DNA of 22,908 bases from VAZQ01 sp034669045 (lineage in GTDB: Bacteria; Pseudomonadota; Alphaproteobacteria; Rhizobiales; Xanthobacteraceae). The notes under the pieces are model-generated. The model was not told where the DNA came from. It worked only from the letters and a program-made list of their open reading frames with translations, and searched no databases. The position numbers were made by a program, and so were the translations under genes. Shown here piece by piece: positions 8,483 through 15,605 of the stretch. Location: assembly GCA_034669045.1 (NCBI GenBank), contig JAXDOD010000116.1:1-22908 (forward strand), given 5' to 3'. Position 1 is the first letter of the stretch, and each line of letters begins with the position of its first letter.

Positions 8483-9610
8483 TCAGCGCCCGCGCGGCGG
8501 AGCCAGCGGATTGTATGGCCCGGGGGGCGTGTCCTCGGCGCGCGCTCCGGCCGGGGCCGCGTTCGCGGTCGCCGGCGGCCGCCCCGGCAGCACCACCACG
8601 CGCGTCCCCACGTTGACCCGATAATAAAGGTCGGTGATGTCGTCGTTGGTGAGCCGGATGCAGCCCGACGACACGAAGGAACCGATGGTCGAGGGCTGGT
8701 TGGTGCCGTGGATGCGGTAGAGCGTCTTGCCGAGATAGAGAGCGCGCGCGCCGAGCGGGTTTCCGGGCCCGCCTGCCATGAAGCGCGGCAGATAGGGCTG
8801 GCGCTCGATCATCTCGGAGGGCGGATGCCAGTCGGGCCACTCGGCCATCCGGGAGACGCGCTCGGCGCCCGCCCAGGTGAAGCCGTCGCGGCCGACGCCG
8901 ATGCCGTAACGCATCGCCTTGCCGTTGCCGAGCACGAGATAGAGATAGGTGTTCTGGGTGTCGATGACGAGCGTGCCGACCGGCTCGCGGGTGCGGTAGT
9001 CGACCGTGGTGCGCTGGAACCTTGCCGGCAGTTGCTTCGCCGGACCGGTTTCCGGGCGGTCCTCGGGCGGCAGCGACGCGTAGACGGCATCAGGGTTCGG
9101 CGGCGCGGCGCCGGGCCCGCCCGGACCGATGGAGCCGGGTGGACGCAGGATGTCGAGCGGATTGGGAAGCGCGAACTCCGGACGCTGCGGCTGCGTGCGC
9201 GCATCGGGCTCATAGCCCTGCGGCGGTTCGCGATAGACCGCCGCAGGCGGCGGGGGATAGGGCTCGACATCCGGCGGATAGGCGGGACCGCGGCCGTATT
9301 GCGGGCCGGGTCCGCCGTATTGCTGTCCCGGCGGTGGCCCATATTGCGGATCGGGCGCGCCATAGACGGGTTCGTTGCCGCGCGGTGGCGGCAGATACGT
9401 TCCCTGCGGCGCCGGCGCCCGGCGATAGGCCGGGGGCGGGTCGTAGGGCGGGATCATGTCATCGTCGTCGTCGACCTCGACCGGCGGCAAAGGGCGGTAC
9501 GGAGGCTGCACGGCCTGCGGCGGCGGATAAAATTGCGCCAGGGCGGGACCGGCCGAGCTCGCGAGACCGATCAGCAGAACCGTGAGTGCAGCAGAAGCGC
9601 GCAATGACAT
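8483..9610 (-). CDS. L,D-transpeptidase (YkuD/ErfK family) with proline-rich linker
   Basis: A secreted peptidoglycan cross-linking enzyme (or lipoprotein-anchoring homologue) of the YkuD family. It is 375 residues from the ATG at 9610, where GAGGAGG lies just upstream; an ATG 21 bases earlier is less well placed. The signal peptide ends at about residue 25 (GPALA|QF). Residues 27-190 are a low-complexity Pro/Tyr/Gly/Gln linker with an acidic DDDDD patch near 47-51. The catalytic domain spans about 210-345, from TLVIDTQNTYLYL to the active-site block HGTN (301-304)...SSGCIRL, with catalytic Cys317 and His301 present. The long disordered linker suggests reach through the periplasm to the cell wall. 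It stands alone, convergent with the binding-protein gene and separated from its upstream neighbour by 178 bases. Whether it makes 3-3 cross-links or attaches outer-membrane proteins is not decidable here. Confidence 0.94.
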   Translation of the reverse strand: MSLRASAALTVLLIGLASSAGPALAQFYPPPQAVQPPYRPLPPVEVDDDDDMIPPYDPPPAYRRAPAPQGTYLPPPRGNEPVYGAPDPQYGPPPGQQYGGPGPQYGRGPAYPPDVEPYPPPPAAVYREPPQGYEPDARTQPQRPEFALPNPLDILRPPGSIGPGGPGAAPPNPDAVYASLPPEDRPETGPAKQLPARFQRTTVDYRTREPVGTLVIDTQNTYLYLVLGNGKAMRYGIGVGRDGFTWAGAERVSRMAEWPDWHPPSEMIERQPYLPRFMAGGPGNPLGARALYLGKTLYRIHGTNQPSTIGSFVSSGCIRLTNDDITDLYYRVNVGTRVVVLPGRPPATANAAPAGARAEDTPPGPYNPLAPPRGR

Positions 9611-9788
9611 TCCCCCTCCTCGCAATGGCAAGCCATTGGAACAATGACTGGAAATCGCCCACGATCAAGGCGCATTCAAGACCGCCGCCACAGATAATAC
9701 GCAACCTCTTGATAACGGACGATTAACTGCGACGGCGCGCGGCCTTGCGGCAGCCGCCGGCGCGCGACGGCGCGCATGGCCGGCCGGC

Positions 9789-10169
9789 TCAAGTGTTTTT
9801 GGCCTCGTTGATGACGTTGCGGGCGACGCGGAAGCAGTCAACGCCGACCGGCATGCCGCAATAGGCGGTGATCTGGGTGAGCACCGCGCGGATCTCGTCG
9901 GGGGTGAGGCCGTTGCGCAGCGCGCCGCGGGTATGGGTCTCGAACTCCTGCATCTTTCCGAGCGCCGCGATCATGCCGAGGTTGAGGATCGAACGCTCGC
10001 GCGGCGTGAGCGTGGGATCGGCCCAGGTCTCGCCCCAGCCATATTGGGTGACCAGGCGCTGAAAATCGCGGGTGAAGTCGTCGACGCCCGCGAGCGCACG
10101 GTCGACATAGGCGTCGCCGAGCACCTGGCGGCGCATCGCCATGCCCTTGTCGTGGGTTTCCCGGTCCAT
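9789..10169 (-). CDS. Carboxymuconolactone decarboxylase family protein (PcaC-like)
   Basis: A 126-residue all-helical protein of the carboxymuconolactone decarboxylase family. In the protocatechuate branch of the beta-ketoadipate pathway, PcaC decarboxylates 4-carboxymuconolactone. The family core is visible: WADPTLTPRERSILNLGMIAALGKMQEFETHTRGAL is split by typical helices, then NGLTPDEIRAVLTQ and AYCGMPVGVDCFRVA. There is no CxxC pair, so it is not an AhpD-type peroxidase. The start is the ATG at 10169, with AGGGAGG six bases upstream; a GTG at 10175 is less well spaced. Only two bases separate it from the stop of the TIGR02444 gene, so translation is probably coupled. No other protocatechuate genes are nearby, so a true PcaC role is uncertain. 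Confidence 0.88.
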   Translation of the reverse strand: MDRETHDKGMAMRRQVLGDAYVDRALAGVDDFTRDFQRLVTQYGWGETWADPTLTPRERSILNLGMIAALGKMQEFETHTRGALRNGLTPDEIRAVLTQITAYCGMPVGVDCFRVARNVINEAKNT

Positions 10170-10171
10170 CG

Positions 10172-10702
10172 TCACCCTCCCTGCGGGTTGAGCGTTACGA
10201 ACGCGGCCAGCACGGTGTCGACCGCGGCCGTGGGGAATCCCGCCTCCAGCATGGCCGCGTAGGCCGCGATGCTGTGGCGCGCCGCGTGTTCGGCGGAGGC
10301 CGCCGTCTCCCCGCTCGGCAATGCCGGCGTGAGCTCATACATCGCCTCCTGCTGCAGCCGCTCGGCTTCGAGCTCGACCGCCTTGATGCGGGTGCGCAAT
10401 GCTTCCGCGGCCGCGGGTGCCACCAGCACCGGCGTCTTGAGTGCGCGCCGCATGCTGCGCAGCGGGATCACCGTAGTATCGCGCCAGGGGCCGATCTTGC
10501 TTTCCAGCCACTCGATCTCCGCGGGCGCGAACGTGCGCAGCCGTTGCGCGTTCCACAGCAGGAACAGCAGGAGGTTGACATCGACGCCGGCGTCCTCCTG
10601 CAGCGCGATGCAGGCATCGGCGACGCCGGGCTGGCGATAGAACGCGAGCGAGAAGCGCCAGAACGGCGAGCCCGGCGCGGGTTTGGTGTCGGTGTTGGTC
10701 AT
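10172..10702 (-). CDS. TIGR02444 family protein
   Basis: A 176-residue cytoplasmic protein of the TIGR02444/DUF2390 family, whose function is not established. The diagnostic N-terminal block is clear: SPFWRFSLAFYRQPGVADAC, then LQEDAGVDVNLLLFLLW, IGPWRDTTVIPLRSMRRALK. The C-terminal half is helical and Ala-rich, with a probable coiled-coil stretch (RTRIKAVELEAERLQQEA). The start is the ATG at 10702, fixed by the MTNTDTKPAPGSPFW opening; an upstream extension to 10813 in the same frame lacks homology and overlaps repeats. It is tightly coupled to the PcaC-like gene, two bases apart. That pairing might hint at a shared role but is not a known operon to me. Confidence 0.85.
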   Translation of the reverse strand: MTNTDTKPAPGSPFWRFSLAFYRQPGVADACIALQEDAGVDVNLLLFLLWNAQRLRTFAPAEIEWLESKIGPWRDTTVIPLRSMRRALKTPVLVAPAAAEALRTRIKAVELEAERLQQEAMYELTPALPSGETAASAEHAARHSIAAYAAMLEAGFPTAAVDTVLAAFVTLNPQGG

Positions 10703-10755
10703 GGGGTGAAGATTGCTCTTACCTGTCCTCTCCGCGCAAGCGGGACAACAAGCGC

Positions 10756-10851
10756 TAGGTGGGCAAAAGCGAAGCGGGTCCACGCCTGCAATTCGGAGTC
10801 TCGATTCTTCCACGCGTGGGCACGGCGCTTCGCGCCTTCGCCCACCCTACG
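10756..10851. repeat. GTGGGC...GCCCAC hairpin repeats (two units)
   Basis: Two units of a dispersed hairpin repeat. The first is TAGGTGGGCAAAAGCGAAGC to CCACGC (10756-10785). The second runs from GCGTGGGCACGGCGCTTCGC to CCCACCCTACG (10814-10851). Related units occur at 11080-11107, 11139-11180, 11215-11255 and 17977-18082. The typical ends are GCGTGGGC and GCCCACCCTACG. Confidence 0.65.
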
Positions 10852-10935
10852 CACTGCGGGCACGACGGTATTCGCACATCGCACGCGCGAACACGCCGTT
10901 CGCGTGACGATGACTCCGCTTTGGCGTGATGATGG

Positions 10936-11069
10936 CTGGCGCCACAACGTCCCCTCCCCCCCTTGCGGGGGAGGGACAGGGAGAGGGGGGACGGAAAGTC
11001 TCTTTCCAGAAGCACCCCTCTCCCCAACCCTCCCCCGCAAGGGGGGAGGGAGCAGACCGCGTATGCCGC
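10936..11069. repeat. C/G-run palindromic intergenic repeat, copy 1
   Basis: A large imperfect inverted repeat. The left arm (about 10953-10989) is CCTCCCCCCCTTGCGGGGGA followed by GGGACAGGGAGAGGGG. The right arm (about 11015-11050) is nearly its reverse complement. The block is bracketed by CTGGCGCCAC on the left and AGCAGACCG on the right. The same design recurs at 21034-21167 and, shortened to one hairpin, at 16548-16600, which defines a dispersed element. Confidence 0.75.
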
Positions 11070-11134
11070 GCCGTCAGTAGCGTGGGCGAAGCCAGCGTGC
11101 CCACGCGTCTTTCGATTGCTGCAAGTTGCACGAA

Positions 11135-11278
11135 AGCCGCGTGGGCACGGCGCGAAGCCGCGCCTCTGCCCACCCTACGGCGGCCGTCACGACCGCGCCG
11201 TCAGCACGAGAGCCGCGTGGGCACGGCGCGAAGGCGCGCCGTGCCCACCCTACGCGGCGGTCACGACCGCGCCGTCAG
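11135..11278. repeat. About 75-base tandem duplication covering the ldh 3' end
   Basis: Copy 1 is 11135-11204 and copy 2 is 11211-11278. They share a 23-base identical start (agccgcgtgggc... at 11135 and 11211), the GCCCACCCTACG core and an 18-base identical end (11187-11204 and 11261-11278). Copy 2 supplies the stop codon and last five codons of the ldh gene; copy 1 keeps a non-coding duplicate of them. Confidence 0.75.
11217..11248 (-). terminator. Perfect 14-bp hairpin after the ldh gene
   Basis: GTGGGCACGGCGCG (11217-11230) and CGCGCCGTGCCCAC (11235-11248) pair perfectly around an AAGG loop. It lies 12 bases beyond the ldh stop codon. It is part of the dispersed GTGGGC repeat and lacks a T-run. 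A terminator or 3'-end stabilising role is inferred from position and stem strength. Confidence 0.5.
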
Positions 11279-12340
11279 CGGCTCGATCGCGAGCGACTTC
11301 GCCATCTCGTCGACCTGCTTGAGCAATGTCTCCGACAGCGGCACGCCGTTCTTCTCCCGATCGGCGCGGCGCAGCACGCGGCCCTGGCCGGGGATGCGGA
11401 TTTCGGACACGCCGGGAAGCTTCCGCGACGACGAGAGGTCGCGCACGTGGCGGTCGATCTCGGCCTTGAACGTGTCGAGCGGCAGGAACCGCGTCACGTC
11501 GAGCGCGACGATGAAATGCCCGGTGTTGGTTTCGCGCGTCTGCTCGGCGGTGGTGTCCTTGACGTCGCGCCCGAAGGCGGCGCGGTTGAGCGGGCCGCCG
11601 AGGAGGCCGAGCACGATGGCGAGGCCGGAGCCCTTGTAGGTGCCGACCGGCACGAACATCCCTTCCGCCAACCGCTTGCCGTCGGTGATCGGCTCGCCGT
11701 TCTCGCGGCTGATGACCCAGCCGACCGGCAGCGGCTTGCCCTCGCGCGCGTGGGTCTGGATCGCGCCGTTGGAGGCGACCGAGGTCGCGATATCGAGCAC
11801 GATCGGCGCCTCGCGGCCGGCCGGGATCGCGATCGCGATCGGGTTGGTGCCCAGGAGCGGCTCGGCGCCGCCCCAGGGCGCCATGAAGTTCGACGCCGAC
11901 ACCGCGCTGTAGATGCCCACCATGTCGTGCGCGAGCGGGATCGCCGCATAGGTCGAGCCGGCGCCGGAATGATTGGAGCGGCGCACGCCGACCCAGCCGA
12001 CGCCGGAGGTTCGCGCGATCTCGACCGCGAGATTGGCCGCGTAGGTCATCACCAGGTGGCCCATGCCGTTGTCGCCGTCGACCAGCGCGGTGGCGGGGCC
12101 GCGCTCCAGCACCTTGAGGTTGGCGCGCGGATTGAACTGGCCGCGCTTGAGCAGCCGCACATAACCGGCGAGACGGAAGAGGCCGTGGGCGTCGGAGCCG
12201 GAGAGATCGGCGTCGAGCATCGCGCCGGCGCAGGTGGCGGCGTCCGCGTCGGGCAGACCGCAGGCGCAAAAAGCCTCGGTCATGAAGGCACGGATGGTCT
12301 CGGCGCGGATGCGGCGAGTGGCTTCGGCGACACTGGGCAC
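11261..12340 (-). CDS. Malate/L-lactate dehydrogenase family (Ldh_2) oxidoreductase
   Basis: A 359-residue NAD(P)-dependent oxidoreductase of the Ldh_2 family (malate/L-lactate/ureidoglycolate/delta1-piperideine reductases), which is structurally distinct from classic LDH. Visible family motifs are GSDAHGLFRL (about 48-57), the NHSGAG loop (123-128), APWGGAEPLLGTNPIAIAIP (about 154-173, the cofactor and substrate region) and GSGLAIVLGLLGG near residue 240. The start is uncertain: I prefer the GTG at 12340 because GGAAAG lies nine bases upstream and the protein then opens VPSVAEATRRIRAE as relatives do; a GTG at 12367 would add nine residues. The last codons and stop lie in a tandem repeat. 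The gene stands alone on this strand. The substrate is probably a 2-hydroxy acid or a cyclic imine, not decidable here. Confidence 0.9.
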   Translation of the reverse strand: MPSVAEATRRIRAETIRAFMTEAFCACGLPDADAATCAGAMLDADLSGSDAHGLFRLAGYVRLLKRGQFNPRANLKVLERGPATALVDGDNGMGHLVMTYAANLAVEIARTSGVGWVGVRRSNHSGAGSTYAAIPLAHDMVGIYSAVSASNFMAPWGGAEPLLGTNPIAIAIPAGREAPIVLDIATSVASNGAIQTHAREGKPLPVGWVISRENGEPITDGKRLAEGMFVPVGTYKGSGLAIVLGLLGGPLNRAAFGRDVKDTTAEQTRETNTGHFIVALDVTRFLPLDTFKAEIDRHVRDLSSSRKLPGVSEIRIPGQGRVLRRADREKNGVPLSETLLKQVDEMAKSLAIEPLTARS

Positions 12341-12660
12341 GGGGCGGAGCTTTCCAGGGGATTGCACTGCGGTTTTCAGAGCATGAATCCAGAGTTGATG
12401 CTAGGGTCGTTCAATCTTCCGCTCATGGCCGCGCCAGCGCTGGTTACGCGAACTCGTGTCCCGGACGCGATGCAGCACGGCGCGCCGAAGGCGCAAAGCG
12501 ACGCACCGCAATCCGGGACCGCCAAAAAGCCGGAGTTCGCGACCATCCCGGGTTCTGCGGCGCATCACTCCGCTTCGCTACGCGCTGCACTGCGTCCGGG
12601 ACAGGCAGCTTGATTGGGCGCCTATGCGCTTTCGCGGCGACGAACGGGAAACAACGCAGC
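12341..12660. other. 320-base intergenic region between divergent genes
   Basis: It separates the divergent ldh (minus) and tenA (plus) genes, so it should hold both promoters. No gene is supported. Its middle (12455-12606) is an inverted-repeat element. The 54 bases before tenA carry only a weak ribosome-binding site (CGGGAAAC). I looked for TPP-riboswitch landmarks before tenA and found none. Confidence 0.5.
12455..12606. repeat. 150-base element with about 20-base terminal inverted repeats
   Basis: TGTCCCGGACGCGATGCAGC (from about 12457) and GCTGCACTGCGTCCGGGACA (12585-12604) are inverted repeats that match at 18 of 20 positions. Inside is a second inverted pair: ACGCACCGCAATCCGGGACC and CCCGGGTTCTGCGGCGCATCAC. 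The whole can fold into one long stem. It looks like a small non-coding palindromic element. I recall similar GTCCCGGACGC repeats in Bradyrhizobium genomes but cannot verify that here. Confidence 0.65.
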
Positions 12661-13332
12661 ATGGACACGACGGAGTTCTCGCGCACCGCCTGGGAGCGCA
12701 ACGCCCGCCGCTACGAGATCATCCGCGCCCTGCCGTTCAACGCCGAGCTTGCCGCCGGCCGCTTGAGCGAGGCGCGCTTCAAGCACTACATCACGCAGGA
12801 CGCGCACTATCTGATCGGCTTCGGACGTTCGCTCACGCTTGCCGCCGCCAAGGCGCCGAACCCGGATCGCGTCGTGCAGTTCGCCAAGTCGGCGGAAGGC
12901 GCGATCGTGGTCGAGCGCGCGCTGCACGGCTCGTTCTTCCGGGCCTACGGCATCACGGCCGAGGTGTTCGAGACCACGCCGCTCTCGCCCACGTGCCATC
13001 ACTACGTCTCGTTCCTGCTCGCCACCGCCTATGCCGAGCCCTACGAGGTGCTGCTCGGGGCGCTGCTGCCCTGCTTCTGGATCTATGCCGAGGTCGGACG
13101 CGACATCCACGCCCGCGCCGCGCCGGGCAATCCGTACCAGCCCTGGATCGACACCTATGCGGGCGACGAGTTTCACGCCGCCGTCCGCGCGGTGATCGGG
13201 GCGGCCGACGAGGCCGCCGCAGGCGCCTCCGCGCCGCTTCGCGAGCGCATGCACGCGGCCTTCACGCGCGCGACTCAGCTCGAATGGATGTTTTGGGATT
13301 CGGCCTATCGGCTGGAAACTTGGCCGGTGTAG
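12661..13332 (+). CDS. tenA: TenA family aminopyrimidine aminohydrolase / thiaminase II
   Basis: A 223-residue all-helical TenA-family protein. Family members hydrolyse aminopyrimidines or thiamine to release HMP, which is salvaged for thiamine synthesis in the cytoplasm. The active-site set known from Bacillus subtilis TenA (Asp44, Tyr47, Cys135, Tyr139, Glu205) maps by spacing to Asp47 and Tyr50 in QDAHYL, Cys138 and Tyr142 in LLPCFWIY, and Glu208 in QLEWMFWDSAY. So the enzyme looks catalytically complete. The ATG at 12661 opens MDTTEFSRTAWERN as expected; the ribosome-binding site is weak. It is a single gene, divergent from ldh, and 73 bases before the protease gene. No thi genes adjoin it, although an NMT1-like ABC importer lies 5 kb away. 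The family also includes PqqC-like members, but the residue pattern favours TenA. Confidence 0.92.
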   Translation: MDTTEFSRTAWERNARRYEIIRALPFNAELAAGRLSEARFKHYITQDAHYLIGFGRSLTLAAAKAPNPDRVVQFAKSAEGAIVVERALHGSFFRAYGITAEVFETTPLSPTCHHYVSFLLATAYAEPYEVLLGALLPCFWIYAEVGRDIHARAAPGNPYQPWIDTYAGDEFHAAVRAVIGAADEAAAGASAPLRERMHAAFTRATQLEWMFWDSAYRLETWPV

Positions 13333-13405
13333 AACACGCCTTTCCGATCGACGCAAAGTCGGCACAATCTCGCCCTATGGAGTCGCCGGACAGGGGGCTT
13401 CGGCC

Positions 13406-15331
13406 ATGCTGTGGCGCGAGCGGGAAACATCCAAGGGGCGTCTGCGGATCGGGGCAGCCATCGTGCTGGTCCTCGCGGCCGTCGCCATCGGGCTTGGCGG
13501 CACGCGGAACGCCGCCGCGGTCGACGATCCGAAGGAACTGATCAAGCAGATCCTCAAGAAGAAGCCGGCCAAGGCCAAGCCGGGGGACAAGAAGAACATC
13601 GTCGCGGTTCCGGGCGCCGGCCAGAGACGGGGGCCGGGCGGCAATGCGGTCCTTCCGAACGGCGAACTCGGCAACGCGCCTGGGGGGCCGGGGGGGCCGG
13701 GCGCCTTACCGGCCAACCGCTTCAACGGTGGCCATCCCAAGGCCGCGGTCACCGGGCCGGCTGACGGCAGAGCCCCGTTCGGCAAGGGTCCGCTCGGCAA
13801 GGCCGGCGACCCCAGAGGAGCGCTCACCAAATCCGGTGACCCCAAGGGCGCGCTCGGCAAGGCCGGCGACCCGAAAGGCGCGACCGGTTCGCTCGCCAAG
13901 GCGACCGGCGCCAAGGGCCAGTTCGCCAAGGGCAACCCTGCGCTGGGCCCGGGCGCGAGACCCGGTCTGGGCCGGGCCGCCAGCATGAATCCGATCGAGC
14001 GCCAGCGCTTCGAGGTCGGCCACCGCCGCGACCTCATGATCGCGCGGATGCGGCTGCCGCCACGGCCGTTCCCGGGTCAGCGCGGATTCACCGGCGTGCC
14101 GCCGATCGGCGAGACGCGCTTCGTGACCAACGAGATGATGTTCCAGGCCGGCCCGAACGTATCGGCGCAAGCGGTCGACACCGTCGCACGCCGGTTCGGC
14201 CTCACCGTCGTCGGCTCGCAGAGCAGCGATCTCACCGGCGGCACGCTTTATCATTTCCGCTACATCGGCCCGCGCCCGGTGGCCGACATCGTGCGGGCGC
14301 TGGAGGCGGAGAACCTTGGCGTCGCGCAACCGAACTACGTCTACCTGGCCCAGCAGGACCTCAGCGCGACGGCGCCGTCGGAAATAGGCGATCCGGGGCA
14401 ATACGTCGTGAGCAAATTGCAGCTCGCCGCGGTCCACCGTATCGCCAGAGGCAGCAATGTGCTGGTCGCCGTCATCGATTCCGAGATCGACGCGCAGCAT
14501 CCCGATCTCGCCGGCCAGATCGTCGAGCGCTTCGATGCGGTCGGGCAGCGCGACCGGCCCGACGCCCACGGCACCGGCATGGTCGGCGCGATCGCCGCGC
14601 ACCGCAAACTGATGGGCATCGCGCCGGGCGCCCGCATCCTCGCGGTGCGCGCCTTCAGCCCGGAATCGGGCGCGTCGCCGCAGGCCACCACCAAGCACAT
14701 CATCGCGGGACTCGAATGGGCGGTCAGAAAGGGCGCCCGCGTCGTCAACATGAGCTTTGCCGGTCCCTATGATCCGATGCTGCAGGTCGCGATGAAGAAG
14801 GCGCACGACAAGGGCGTGGTGCTGATCGCCGCCGCCGGCAATGCCGGGCCGAAGTCGCCGCCGCTCTATCCTGCGGCCGATCCGCACGTGATCGCGGTGA
14901 CGGCGACCGACGAAAACGACAAGCTGCTGGCGCAGGCGGTGCGCGGGCCGCATGTGGCGGTGTCGGCGCCCGGTGTCGACATCATGGTGCCGGCGCCGGA
15001 CAGCGGCTATCAGCTCACGACCGGGACATCAGTCGCCGCCGCGCATGTGAGCGGCGTCGCGGCCTTGCTCATCGAGCGGCATCCGGGCGTCGACGCCGCC
15101 ACCGTGCTGGAAGTCCTCACGGCGAGCGCGAAGAAGCTCAACCCGAAAGGGCGCGACGATCAGTTCGGCTGGGGGCTGATCGATCCGACCGGCGCGCTTG
15201 CCGAGCTCGACGCCCGCATGGCCGCCAAGCAGGTCGCCGGCGCGACCAGTCCTGCCGCGTCCAAGCCGGCGGCGGCCAAGCCGGCGGCGTCCAAGTCTGC
15301 GCCGCAGCCGGCATCGATCTCGGCGCGGTAG
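13406..15331 (+). CDS. Secreted subtilisin-like serine protease (S8) with repeat-rich linker
   Basis: A 641-residue exported subtilase. Residues 14-38 form a signal peptide or membrane anchor. Residues 40-190 are low-complexity Gly/Pro/Lys/Ala, with GGPGGPG and a 10-residue repeat GDP(R/K)GA(L/T) at 134-160. Residues about 236-316 resemble a fervidolysin-like propeptide ending in QPNYVYLAQQ. The catalytic domain (about 325-605) has Asp358 (VAVIDSEID), His388 (DAHGTGMVG), oxyanion Asn479 (AAAGNAGP) and Ser542 (GTSVAAAHVSG). The contexts deviate from textbook DSG, HGTHVAG and GTSMAxPHVxG, but the triad is intact. The C-terminus is Ala/Lys/Pro-rich (611-634). The start ATG at 13406 has AGGGGG nine bases upstream. 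The substrate is unknown; periplasmic or surface action is inferred. Confidence 0.93.
   Translation: MLWRERETSKGRLRIGAAIVLVLAAVAIGLGGTRNAAAVDDPKELIKQILKKKPAKAKPGDKKNIVAVPGAGQRRGPGGNAVLPNGELGNAPGGPGGPGALPANRFNGGHPKAAVTGPADGRAPFGKGPLGKAGDPRGALTKSGDPKGALGKAGDPKGATGSLAKATGAKGQFAKGNPALGPGARPGLGRAASMNPIERQRFEVGHRRDLMIARMRLPPRPFPGQRGFTGVPPIGETRFVTNEMMFQAGPNVSAQAVDTVARRFGLTVVGSQSSDLTGGTLYHFRYIGPRPVADIVRALEAENLGVAQPNYVYLAQQDLSATAPSEIGDPGQYVVSKLQLAAVHRIARGSNVLVAVIDSEIDAQHPDLAGQIVERFDAVGQRDRPDAHGTGMVGAIAAHRKLMGIAPGARILAVRAFSPESGASPQATTKHIIAGLEWAVRKGARVVNMSFAGPYDPMLQVAMKKAHDKGVVLIAAAGNAGPKSPPLYPAADPHVIAVTATDENDKLLAQAVRGPHVAVSAPGVDIMVPAPDSGYQLTTGTSVAAAHVSGVAALLIERHPGVDAATVLEVLTASAKKLNPKGRDDQFGWGLIDPTGALAELDARMAAKQVAGATSPAASKPAAAKPAASKSAPQPASISAR
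13796..13885 (+). repeat. 30-base coding tandem repeat in the protease linker
   Basis: Three 30-base units encode GKAGDPRGAL, TKSGDPKGAL and GKAGDPKGAT (residues 131-160 of the protease). The first and third begin with the same bases (ggcaaggccggcgacc). Unit number could vary between strains without changing the frame. Confidence 0.75.
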
Positions 15332-15356
15332 AAAATCTTCCAGTTGAAGCGCTCCG

Positions 15357-15452
15357 CTTCCGCTGGTCCCCGCGGAAAGCGGGGACCAGAAATGCCCGCA
15401 GCACAGGACTGGGGAGATTCCGGATGCCCGCTTTCGCGGGCATGAGCGGAAG
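15357..15452. terminator. Double hairpin after the protease gene (dispersed GC-hairpin repeat)
   Basis: Two perfect stems lie in one larger palindrome. CTGGTCCCCGC (15363-15373) pairs with GCGGGGACCAG (15379-15389). ATGCCCGC (15424-15431) pairs with GCGGGCAT (15436-15443). The outer ends CTTCCGCT (15357-15364) and AGCGGAAG (15445-15452) also pair. The block starts 26 bases after the protease stop, so it probably serves as a terminator. A related unit lies at 19188-19240. Confidence 0.6.
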
Positions 15453-15605
15453 AATGGGTGCGACGCGCAGATCAAGGGCGAGGCCGAGCGCTTCGGCCGG
15501 CCCCACGGCTGCCTGCGCCGCGCAGGCGCTGCTGGATTTAACGTCCTCGCACCATACATAACGCCAGAACACCGACACGCACGAGACAACGCAGGGGCTG
15601 CGGCC

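Larger units (their letters stand above)
10703..11260. other. 558-base gene-free, repeat-packed intergenic region
   Basis: No convincing gene lies here; open frames on both strands are shadowed by repeats and show no family features. From left to right it holds GTGGGC/GCCCAC hairpin repeats (10756-10851), a unique stretch of about 85 bases, the C/G-run palindromic repeat (10936-11069), a further GTGGGC hairpin (11080-11107) and a 75-base tandem duplication reaching the ldh stop codon. The promoter of the TIGR02444/PcaC-like pair should lie near 10703-10750, but I see no clear boxes. Confidence 0.6.

Noticed and set aside
9789..10169. Annotation as true PcaC of the protocatechuate pathway
   Set aside because: No other pca genes are in the window. 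The family is large and functionally mixed, so the symbol was left out.
10756..11278. Clustered repeats that might be a CRISPR array
   Set aside because: Unit lengths and spacings are irregular, units are GC hairpins of several families and no cas gene is present.
11126..12613. Plus-strand open frame (495 codons) opposite the Ldh_2 gene
   Set aside because: It runs through repeats and then antisense to ldh, with shadow composition and no domain.
12607..12660. Possible TPP riboswitch ahead of tenA
   Set aside because: No CTGAGA-type or ATGCCAGCG-type conserved boxes are seen in the short leader.
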